Origin: Alphaproteobacteria bacterium
GTDB lineage: Bacteria > Pseudomonadota > Alphaproteobacteria > M2410
DNA: 43,815 nucleotides
Assembly: GCA_021774955.1 (NCBI GenBank)
Contig: JAJFIN010000106.1
Location: 1-43,815 of the forward strand
Direction of reading: 5' to 3'
In this document: in pieces, positions 8,925 to 15,395 of the stretch
Layout of the letters: each line of letters begins with the position of its first letter
How positions within the stretch are numbered: the first letter of the stretch is position 1
The notes under the pieces: generated by a model
What the model saw: the letters and a program-made list of their open reading frames with translations, nothing else
Told to the model about the DNA's origin: nothing
Databases searched by the model: none
Translations under genes and position numbers: made by a program

Positions 8925-8969
8925 ATTATCACCAAATATAGAGACATAAACATCAAATATGGTGATAAT
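8925..8969. promoter_or_regulatory. Operator-like inverted repeat at the transposase start
   Basis: ATTATCACCA at 8925-8934 is inverted exactly at 8960-8969, ending just before the transposase ATG at 8971. A second short palindrome (TGATGATAAAATCATCA) lies nearby at about 8876-8892. The divergent small HTH-type gene makes autoregulation of both genes plausible. Confidence 0.5.
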
Positions 8970-8970
8970 C

Positions 8971-9933
8971 ATGTCTCAACACTTCCTTCTCTCAGCCCAA
9001 GCCCGGACCCTTTCACTGGCCAAGGTCTTCCGCATGTCCGACCAAGAAGCATTCGAGACCTTTAAGGCGATCCGCTGGGCGGATAATGACGGAGAGGCTT
9101 ATTGCCCACGGTGTGGCTGCACCAAGGTCTATGAGTACAAAACCCGCCGTATCTTCAAATGCAAGGACTGTGAGGCTCAATTCAGCGTCACCACGGCGAC
9201 AATCTTTGCAAGCCGCAAGCTGGCGATCCGCGACCTCTTGGCCGCTATTGCTATCTTTGTGAACGGGGCCAAGGGTGTTTCCGCTCTGCAATTGAGCCGC
9301 GATCTGGACGTGCAATACAAAACAGCCTTTGTGCTGGCCCACAAGCTCAGAGAAGCCTTGGGTGATGAGTTGAAGGCCCGCGAGCTGTCCGGTCATGTGG
9401 AAGTGGATGGGGCCTATTTCGGGGGCTATGTGCGCCCTGCCAATCGCAAGATCGACCGCAAAGACCGCCGCCTGTCACAGAACCGTACCGGCAAGCGCCG
9501 CGTGGTGGTGATTATGCGCGAGCGCAAGGGCCGGTCTTATCCCTTTGTCTGCAAGTCAGAGTCTCAATCAGTACCCACCATCTTAAAGCGTGTCGCTAAT
9601 GGCACCACGGTTTACGCCGACGAAGCATCATCTTGGGATGGTCTGCACGCTTCCTATGATGTTCGCCGCATCAATCACTCCATCCAATTCAGAGACGAAG
9701 ACGCCTGCACGAACCAAGCGGAAAGCTTCTTTTCGCGTCTGCGCCGGGCCGAGATCGGCACCCACCATCATATCAGCGGCAGGTATCTGCAATCATACGC
9801 AAATGAAATGGCTTGGCGCGAAGACAACCGCCGGGAAAGCAATGGCGAACAATATCTGATGGCCGTAACCGCCACTCTTAATCATCCGGTTTCCCGCCAG
9901 TGGAAGGGGTACTGGCAGAGAGCAAAGACTTAG
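8971..9933 (+). CDS. IS1595-family transposase (ISXO2-like)
   Basis: The N terminus MSQHFLLSAQARTLSL and the following zinc ribbon (CPRCGC ... FKCKDC, about residues 46-72) are typical of IS1595-family transposases. The catalytic DDE-type core is visible: VEVDGAYFGG, then VYADEASSWDGL, then NQAESFFSRLRRAEIGTHHHI. The ATG at 8971 is preferred to that at 8959, which lies in the inverted repeat. The gene looks intact, so the element may still be mobile. Confidence 0.93.
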   Translation: MSQHFLLSAQARTLSLAKVFRMSDQEAFETFKAIRWADNDGEAYCPRCGCTKVYEYKTRRIFKCKDCEAQFSVTTATIFASRKLAIRDLLAAIAIFVNGAKGVSALQLSRDLDVQYKTAFVLAHKLREALGDELKARELSGHVEVDGAYFGGYVRPANRKIDRKDRRLSQNRTGKRRVVVIMRERKGRSYPFVCKSESQSVPTILKRVANGTTVYADEASSWDGLHASYDVRRINHSIQFRDEDACTNQAESFFSRLRRAEIGTHHHISGRYLQSYANEMAWREDNRRESNGEQYLMAVTATLNHPVSRQWKGYWQRAKT

Positions 9934-10051
9934 GATTGAGCACCTTTAATCTATATAATGTTGTTGTATCCACTGTTTGCACAAGATATTGTTAAGGGAT
10001 TCGGTGTTTCGCCACAAAAGAAAAAGAGCAGCCAAAAGACTGCCCTTCTTC

Positions 10052-10139
10052 GGATGCGTGGTGGAATTGGTAGACACAGCGGTCTTTAAAACCGCCTCCT
10101 GATCAGGGATTGTGGGTTCGAGTCCCACCGCATCCACCA
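10052..10139 (+). tRNA. Leu-type class II tRNA with anticodon UUA (putative ochre suppressor)
   Basis: The cloverleaf is complete. Acceptor stem GGATGCG (10052-10058) pairs with CGCATCC (10129-10135). The D stem pairs GTG (10061-10063) with CAC (10075-10077), around a Leu-like D loop. The anticodon stem is GCGGT/ACCGC (10079-10083 and 10091-10095), with a 16-nt variable arm. The T stem GTGGG/CCCAC encloses TTCGAGT, and ACCA is encoded. The seven-base anticodon loop is CTTTAAA (10084-10090), which puts U34-U35-A36 at 10086-10088. UUA pairs with UAA; a normal Leu(UAA) tRNA would have the loop shifted by one base (NTTAANN). A strong terminator follows. Position and structure are seen; suppression is inference. 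Confidence 0.85.
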
Positions 10140-10142
10140 CTT

Positions 10143-10176
10143 AACGGACCTCTTCACAGGGGTCCGTTTTTCTTTT
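10143..10176 (+). terminator. Rho-independent terminator after the tRNA
   Basis: AACGGACC at 10143-10150 pairs with GGTCCGTT at 10161-10168, followed by a T-rich run. It starts four bases after the CCA end, so the tRNA has its own transcription unit end. Confidence 0.85.
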
Positions 10177-10263
10177 TAGCGCATAACACTTAACGAAGCG
10201 ATTCGCTTTATATTACAAACTGTATCACAATGTACTTACACTGCAAGAACATTGTGATAAATC

Positions 10264-10470
10264 ATGCCCGCCAAGAAGTCAGGTCAAGCAACAACTGAAC
10301 AGTTTTCCGTGACATTGCCATCTCAAGCAATTGAAATGCTTGAGCAATTGGTCGTGGTTGGACTATACGGCAACAGCAGGGCCGAAGTAGCCCGCACACT
10401 AATGCTTAGCCGTCTGGAACAAATCGTAGGCCTGGGCATCATTCAGGCCAAAAGGGCACCCAAGCGCTAA
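10264..10470 (+). CDS. Passenger: ribbon-helix-helix-like small protein
   Basis: The 68-residue basic protein has the layout of an Arc/CopG-type ribbon-helix-helix regulator. A beta strand (QFSVTLPSQAIEML) is followed by helices with GNSRAEVARTLMLSRLEQI. Such proteins bind operators as dimers and often accompany toxins or mobile elements. It is convergent with the 83-residue gene, overlapping by 4 bp. No toxin partner is evident beside it. Confidence 0.65.
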   Translation: MPAKKSGQATTEQFSVTLPSQAIEMLEQLVVVGLYGNSRAEVARTLMLSRLEQIVGLGIIQAKRAPKR

Positions 10471-10718
10471 TGCTGGTTCTTCCACCCGCCATCTAGGGCA
10501 CCAAGTTGCTTTTTAATCTCATAATGCACCCGCGACCAAAAGCGGTTGCCTTTGCCATCCTGTAATGTCGCAATGCACTCATCTTTGGCTATGCCAATAG
10601 CTCTATTACCATGTGTCTCAATGAGACTGGATGCAGCAAATTCGATGGTGCGTTTTTGGGCGCGGCGTATTTCTTCAGGTGTAAGTCCTAATTGTGACAG
10701 GCGTTCACTTGGTGTCAT
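10467..10718 (-). CDS. Passenger: hypothetical 83-residue protein
   Basis: The protein is unrecognised. It starts MTPSERLSQLGLTPEEIRRAQK, ends in a basic region, and contains no obvious membrane segment or catalytic motif. It overlaps the gene upstream on the minus strand by 14 bp, so it is the last of a three-gene minus-strand operon (11518 to 10467). Confidence 0.6.
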   Translation of the reverse strand: MTPSERLSQLGLTPEEIRRAQKRTIEFAASSLIETHGNRAIGIAKDECIATLQDGKGNRFWSRVHYEIKKQLGALDGGWKNQH

Positions 10719-11088
10719 CAGTCAAGTCTCCAACATCGAAGGTAAAAACCTGTATAGGCAAATTCCATGCAGAAATGGTTTCCTCAAGCCGTAATCGGTC
10801 CCTAAGGCAGTTGGCCGGAGTGTCGTGGCAAACCAGATAAATTGCAGGCTTTTTATCTAGGGATTCTGCATAATGTAGGGATTGGCCTATCGCTTCCGCC
10901 CATTTCTCAGTCCAGTCAACCTCAATGGCATAGGTGTCATCCACACAGTCCGCCCTAGCCCCCGACGGGATGACAACCTCCATCTCTTTACCTGCGCATA
11001 TAATTGCCTGCACATCGGCCTCACTCATGCCATCGGCGGAAGCTGCGCCCGTGGCTAAGAGCAGGCTAAGACACCCGATTATCGTTTT
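10705..11088 (-). CDS. Passenger: exported protein with nuclease-like core
   Basis: The 127-residue protein begins with a clear signal peptide (MKTIIGCLSLLLATGAASA). The mature part contains RADCVDDTYAIEVDWTEKWAE followed by a KKPAIYLVCHD strand. A spaced D then ExD with helix-strand context is reminiscent of the PD-(D/E)XK fold, so a periplasmic nuclease-like role is possible but unproven. The start at 11088 is chosen over 11145 because it begins the signal peptide. It overlaps both neighbouring minus-strand genes. Confidence 0.65.
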   Translation of the reverse strand, partial: KTIIGCLSLLLATGAASADGMSEADVQAIICAGKEMEVVIPSGARADCVDDTYAIEVDWTEKWAEAIGQSLHYAESLDKKPAIYLVCHDTPANCLRDRLRLEETISAWNLPIQVFTFDVGDLTDDTK

Positions 11089-11518
11089 CATGGGCAAGGC
11101 TCCATAGCAAAAACAGTTTAGGGCCGGGCTCAGAGCATAGCACACCTTTATTCCGCCAGTGTTTCAAACAAGCCCCTATGCGCTTCTGCATGAGCCTCAC
11201 AGTGTGTTTGTCGGCTGTATTGAGTCCTCTATCCGCCATAAGGCGAAGGGCAAGGTCTCTTGACGTAAGGGGCTTGTCGGAGTCTCTCAGGGCCGCCAGA
11301 ACGCCTCTTGTGACCTGCCCCTTATATGCCGCATACCGTGGCGGGACAGGCTTTGGCCGCACGTCCTCTAGGTCAATATCCGGCTTATAAAGCCTGATCG
11401 TGGCGTCCACATTGTCCAAGTCTATAACGCATTGCCGGACTGCATCTTGGTAGTGTTCCAAGAGCCCCGCTATCTCGGAACGCTTCTTCAATAACCCGGA
11501 AAGTACGTGATCGCTCAT
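11066..11518 (-). CDS. Passenger: coiled-coil/winged-helix protein of a rhizobial family
   Basis: The 150-residue protein has an N-terminal helical part (MSDHVLSGLLKKRSEIAGLL, DLDNVDATIRLY) and a C-terminal winged-helix-like region (RGVLAALRDSDKPLTSRDLALRLMADRG ... RIGACLKHWRNKGVL). I recall homologues as common uncharacterised proteins in Rhizobiales mobile elements. It is the first gene of the minus-strand passenger operon and starts close to the right end of the element. A DNA-binding role is inferred. Confidence 0.7.
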   Translation of the reverse strand: MSDHVLSGLLKKRSEIAGLLEHYQDAVRQCVIDLDNVDATIRLYKPDIDLEDVRPKPVPPRYAAYKGQVTRGVLAALRDSDKPLTSRDLALRLMADRGLNTADKHTVRLMQKRIGACLKHWRNKGVLCSEPGPKLFLLWSLAHENDNRVS

Positions 11519-11551
11519 GCCTTATTCTAGGCAGGCAGGGATTCACTTCTA

Positions 11552-11573
11552 GGTGTGTTTGCTACATAATGCC
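11552..11573 (-). repeat. Right terminal inverted repeat
   Basis: This end reads GTGTGTTTGCTACATAATGC and then C, the inverse of the left end with one mismatch. The duplicated target GGAATTCTCC follows immediately at 11574. Confidence 0.88.
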
Positions 11574-11700
11574 GGAATTCTCCCGCGGCGTTCTGGACTC
11601 CCTGCGCCAGCCTTTGGAGACCGGCGAAGCGGTGATCGCGCGGGCTAATGCCCATGTCACCTATCCTGCCCGGGTTCAGTTGATCGCGGCGATGAATCCG
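11574..11700 (+). pseudogene. comM: comM/yifB, middle fragment
   Basis: The first ten bases are the second copy of the target duplication. From 11584 the frame resumes the motif broken at 7680: RGVLDSLRQPLETGEAVIARA and then YPARVQLIAAMNP. In intact ComM/YifB the next residues are the CRCG cysteine motif, but here the frame hits TGA after the Pro codon. Sequence after 11700 is unrelated island DNA, so this is a second, independent break. Confidence 0.9.
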
Positions 11701-13214
11701 TGAGGTTTTGTTGCCTTGGCGTCGGACTTTAGCGAAGCTGGAATGTTAAGAAGATTGATTACGACTTCTTCTTTTCCAATAATGATTGTGTCCGTTATGG
11801 TTTCGATCAGCTGACGCTTTTCTGTCCTTGAGAACTGATCCCATCGATTAGCTAAATCTTGGACGTCTGACAGAGCGGCAGCGTCCGCTGTGCTTGATAT
11901 CCTCAGAACGTCAAGTTGCGCTTGGAGGCGTGGCAGTTCCTCTTCGAGCTGCGATTGTCGGAGCGACAATGGCTTATGACGCCGACCGAATGCTTCTTTG
12001 GTGAGTTCGTCTGCTATGTATAGCTCATAGAGACGATCATCCTCGGCGTTGAGCTTTTTCAATTCATCCTTGGCTGATTGGATCAGCGCCCCTTTTTCTT
12101 GGATTGCGTCGTTAGCCGCCTCAATATGTGCGGCAATTTCGTCAGGCGAGAGGAGGAATTGGGACAGCTGGTCGCGGTATACGGCCTCAAGATCAGTGAT
12201 CGGGATCTTATTCTTGCACCCAGAGCAGATGTACTTCAGGGCTGACGGTCTTGCATACATCTTGGTGCCACAGGCACAAAAGGCGTAGCCGGAGAATAGG
12301 TGTACATTCTCACGAGACGGCTTTTTGTGTGATGCTCGATGCCGTTCAAGTATTCCGCTGCACTCCTCCCACAGCTCTGTGCTTACAATCGCCTCAACGG
12401 GCGTCCAGACCCATTCGTTTTCGGGCTTAAGTTCCCATGACTTGGTACGGTCGTTGGTACGAGTATAGTTCTGGCGATAGAGGCCCTTTGCAGTTGGATC
12501 TCGAAGGAGACGATCCACCGTGGTGTCAGAAAAATGAGCGCCCTTTCGGGTTCGGTATCCACGTTCATTAAGGATTCGCGCGACTGTTTTCTTGCGGCGG
12601 TGCTCGGCAAAGAGTTCGTACATGAGCGCCCGGACGGAGCGTTCATTAGGATCTGGTTCAAGTTTCTTGTTGTTCCAGCGATACCCGAATGGTGCAGCGC
12701 CTCCAATAGGTCGTCCCAGCTTCGCGCGAATCGGGACTGAGGCGGCAACGCGCTCTGCGATTTCTTCTCGCTCCCACTGGGCCATTGCGGCGATGACCGT
12801 AAAGAAGAGGCGACCTGCAGGCGAGCTTGTGTCTATCGCTTCTTGAAGGGAGACCATGTCGGCTCCCGCATCGCGAAATGAATCTGCAAATTCAAGAAGC
12901 TCTTTGGTGTTGCGAGCGAGGCGAGCGATTTTGGAAAAGATGAGGCCGCTGATGTGACCTGAGTGAATGTCAGCGAGCATGCGTTTTGCTTCTGCATGTC
13001 CCATCACGGCTTTTCCACTTACTGCATCAAGCCGGTATACTTCGCGCACACGCCAACCACGCGCTTCCGCGTACATACGTGCACGTTTTTCATGCACCTC
13101 GGGACTTTCGCCCCTCACCTGATCTTCGGTTGAGACGCGAATCCAGATGCCAACTTGCTTTGGTGCTGAATCTCTGTATTTTTCCGTACTGTTTGCCATG
13201 GCCATACTCAACAC
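11676..13214 (-). CDS. Large serine recombinase (island integrase)
   Basis: The 512-residue protein has a serine resolvase catalytic domain (VGIWIRVSTEDQVRGESPEVH with the nucleophile Ser in RVST, then SKIARLARNTKELLEF and the FFTVIAAMAQWEREEIAERV helix). A recombinase domain (GAAPFGYRWNNKK) and a zinc ribbon (CACGTKMYARPSALKYICSGC) follow, then a coiled coil. This is the large serine integrase architecture. It sits exactly at the comM break, reading inward to it, as expected for the enzyme that inserted the island. Its last 8-9 codons and stop lie in comM DNA. The start may be at one of several closely spaced Met codons. Confidence 0.93.
   Translation of the reverse strand: MLSMAMANSTEKYRDSAPKQVGIWIRVSTEDQVRGESPEVHEKRARMYAEARGWRVREVYRLDAVSGKAVMGHAEAKRMLADIHSGHISGLIFSKIARLARNTKELLEFADSFRDAGADMVSLQEAIDTSSPAGRLFFTVIAAMAQWEREEIAERVAASVPIRAKLGRPIGGAAPFGYRWNNKKLEPDPNERSVRALMYELFAEHRRKKTVARILNERGYRTRKGAHFSDTTVDRLLRDPTAKGLYRQNYTRTNDRTKSWELKPENEWVWTPVEAIVSTELWEECSGILERHRASHKKPSRENVHLFSGYAFCACGTKMYARPSALKYICSGCKNKIPITDLEAVYRDQLSQFLLSPDEIAAHIEAANDAIQEKGALIQSAKDELKKLNAEDDRLYELYIADELTKEAFGRRHKPLSLRQSQLEEELPRLQAQLDVLRISSTADAAALSDVQDLANRWDQFSRTEKRQLIETITDTIIIGKEEVVINLLNIPASLKSDAKATKPHGFIAAIN
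11690..11704. other. Probable left attachment junction of the island in comM
   Basis: comM coding sequence (GCGATGAATCCG) ends here and lower-GC island sequence starts. The comM homology stops at the codons for AMNP, just before the conserved Cys motif. The exact crossover dinucleotide cannot be fixed without the right junction, which is not in the window. Confidence 0.65.
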
Positions 13215-13479
13215 TGTGTCGCTAGATTCTAGCGCTGATGGGTATATATTCTCAAGGGGAAAGAACTGGTGTAGAGACTATACTTAAGTACGACCACATA
13301 GCGCGATTGGGAACGAACCTCCGATCTCGCTGGTAAATTGCTGCGGTGCATCCGGTCCACCGTAAGCGCAAACGGCAGAAAATTTCCTGCTAAGTGATCC
13401 GAAGAATGGGCACGCCTCACAATCAATTTTTCCTGACTTTTCTGAACTAAAATACAGAATTAGGATATATTGAATTAGG

Positions 13480-15390
13480 ATGCCAAATTGCCACCCTCTG
13501 CAATATGAAATTTGGATCTACATTATGTGGCCACCAAAAAACAGTAACCGATCATTGGATGGCCCCCGCCCTATCCCCTTGAAGCTTCAAGAACAGTTAG
13601 CTCTGTGCGCTACCTTCCCAGAGCGCGTTCTATTTATCGATATAGAGACAACGGGCTTAAGCCACTATTACGACGAGATTACAATTGTTGGCTGGTCGTT
13701 TGGTGGACGGGCATCGACCTTTGTCAAAGGTCAAGACCTTAGTCTACTCCTGGAAGATGCTGCAAATGCCAAAATCCTTGTCACCTTTAATGGAATACGT
13801 TTTGACCAACGTTTTCTCCGTCAGGAGTTTCCAGAAATCGCACTGCCCGAGGCGCATATTGATCTCATGTATTTATGTCGCCGCGTTGGTCTGACAGGAG
13901 GGCAAAAGGCAATAGAAAATGAGCTGGGCTTGCTATTCAGAGAAGACATTGTGGGCGTCGATGGGTTTGCCGCGGTTCTTTTGTGGCATCGTTATCTTCG
14001 CGGAGATTTGGGTGCCCTTAAGTCGCTCATTCATTACAACCGTGCTGACATTGCGGCGATGGGAGCCATCCTTGATGATGTACTTTCACGGTTCATCATC
14101 AATCCTGACCTGTTTGCAACGCCCATTGAATTTCTACATTGGTCAGCACCTCCGGGTTGGCGTGAACTTCCGGAGGATTTGAAACCTGCATCTGAGGATT
14201 TGACCAAAGCACTGCGGTTTGTGGATATATTTGAGGCGACCCCTGCCAAAGATGCACGAATTGTTGGTATAGACCTTACAGGTTCAGAAAAGCGCGCAAC
14301 TGGTTGGTGTCTGCTGGATGGCTCATATGCGACAACAACATTGCTTACCTCTGACCAAGAGATTTTGGAGAGTACAATCGGCGCAAAACCCGATCTGGTT
14401 TCTATCGACTCTCCTCTTTGCCTTCCCTCTGGTCGCATAACAGTGGAAGATTCCGACCCAGGTCGAGAGCAATACGGTATTATGCGTCAATGTGAACGTG
14501 AGCTAAAAAAGCGCGGTATTAATGTTTATCCCAGCCTCCTTCCGAGCATGCAGAAGTTGACAGCGCGGGGCATATTCCTTGCACAGCAACTCAGGGAGAA
14601 AGGTATCCCTGTGATTGAAAGTTATCCAGGTGCTGCACAGGATATTATGCGCATCCCCCGTAAAGGGGCAGGGGTTGAATGGTTGCGGCTTGGTTTGAGT
14701 GATTTTGGTATCACTGGCGATTATCAAAACGAAAATGTTTCGCACGATGAACTTGATGCCATCACTTCGGCGCTTGTCGGAACATTTCACATGGCAGGTC
14801 TTTCAGAGGCACTTGGTACGGAAGAAGAACCGCCATTGATAATCCCAAAACTCGATAAAGAGCAGGGGCCATATGTGATTGGTATTAGTGGACCGATTGC
14901 GGCAGGAAAAACAACGTTTGCCCAGGCACTTGCAGACAAGGGGTTTGCCTATACTCGGTTTAGCCTGGTGATCGATGATATGCTTAGTAAGCAAGGTTTA
15001 GAGCTGGATCGCATCAACCGGCAAAAACTGGGGGGTGAAATCAATGCTGATGGTCGTCAACGTTGGTTGGCTGAACAGACTATCCGCAAGGTCGAAGGGG
15101 CTTCTCACATCGTGGTAGATGGTCTCAGGTTTCCCGAAGATCACGCCTATCTTGTCGAGAAATTTGGTGCTCGATTTCATCATATTTATATAGAAGCAGA
15201 CGAGGCTATCCGACGAAACCGCTATAACCAACGAGGAAAAGAGGGCGGTTTTGATGCTGCTTCAGGCTCGGACGTTGAGAAAAGGGTGATTGAACTAGCT
15301 TCGATCTCACATGAGAAATTTGTTAACAATGCGAGCAAATCAGATATTGTGAATCATGTAACTGATTTGATTCATGATATAAAAAGGTAG
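13480..15390 (+). CDS. Exonuclease-DUF429-nucleotide kinase fusion protein
   Basis: The 636-residue protein has three parts. Residues about 48-205 are a DEDD 3'-5' exonuclease-like RNase H fold: LFIDIETTGL (motif I), FNGIRFDQRFL (motif II), YNRADIAAM (motif III). Residues about 260-440 resemble DUF429, another predicted RNase H-like nuclease domain (IVGIDLTGSEKRATGW, VSIDSPLCLPSG, PVIESYPGAAQ). Residues about 465-636 are a P-loop kinase (VIGISGPIAAGKTTF; VVDGLRFPEDH), closest in layout to dNMP or dephospho-CoA kinases. It heads the operon; the next gene starts 5 bp later. A Met at residue 16 is an alternative start. Substrate is unknown. Confidence 0.82.
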   Translation: MPNCHPLQYEIWIYIMWPPKNSNRSLDGPRPIPLKLQEQLALCATFPERVLFIDIETTGLSHYYDEITIVGWSFGGRASTFVKGQDLSLLLEDAANAKILVTFNGIRFDQRFLRQEFPEIALPEAHIDLMYLCRRVGLTGGQKAIENELGLLFREDIVGVDGFAAVLLWHRYLRGDLGALKSLIHYNRADIAAMGAILDDVLSRFIINPDLFATPIEFLHWSAPPGWRELPEDLKPASEDLTKALRFVDIFEATPAKDARIVGIDLTGSEKRATGWCLLDGSYATTTLLTSDQEILESTIGAKPDLVSIDSPLCLPSGRITVEDSDPGREQYGIMRQCERELKKRGINVYPSLLPSMQKLTARGIFLAQQLREKGIPVIESYPGAAQDIMRIPRKGAGVEWLRLGLSDFGITGDYQNENVSHDELDAITSALVGTFHMAGLSEALGTEEEPPLIIPKLDKEQGPYVIGISGPIAAGKTTFAQALADKGFAYTRFSLVIDDMLSKQGLELDRINRQKLGGEINADGRQRWLAEQTIRKVEGASHIVVDGLRFPEDHAYLVEKFGARFHHIYIEADEAIRRNRYNQRGKEGGFDAASGSDVEKRVIELASISHEKFVNNASKSDIVNHVTDLIHDIKR

Positions 15391-15395
15391 GAATT

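Larger units (their letters stand above)
7681..11573 (+). mobile_element. IS1595-family (ISXO2-like) element with passenger genes and a tRNA
   Basis: The ends are inverted copies: GGCATTATGTAGCAAACGCA on the left, and on the right the complement of the same run with one mismatch. They are flanked by a direct target duplication, and excision in silico restores the comM frame (LDELPEFSRGVLDSLRQP). At about 3.9 kb it is far longer than a one-gene IS1595 element (about 1 kb). The extra DNA holds six protein genes and a tRNA. IS1595 elements with passenger genes are known; this cargo set I do not recognise. Confidence 0.88.

Noticed and set aside
10029..10050. Short inverted repeat GCAGCC...CTGC before the tRNA
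   Set aside because: The stem is imperfect and short; it could be a weak minus-strand terminator but cannot be supported.
9946..10140. Minus-strand 64-codon frame starting MVDAVGLEPTIPDQEA
   Set aside because: This is the familiar false translation of a tRNA gene antisense; the tRNA explains it fully.
13260..13440. Possible tRNA-like sequence upstream of the PurZ-like operon
   Set aside because: No acceptor stem, anticodon arm or T-arm could be folded from it.
14503..15231. Minus-strand frames opposite the kinase part of the fusion gene
   Set aside because: They are antisense to a domain with a clear Walker motif and no signal supports them.
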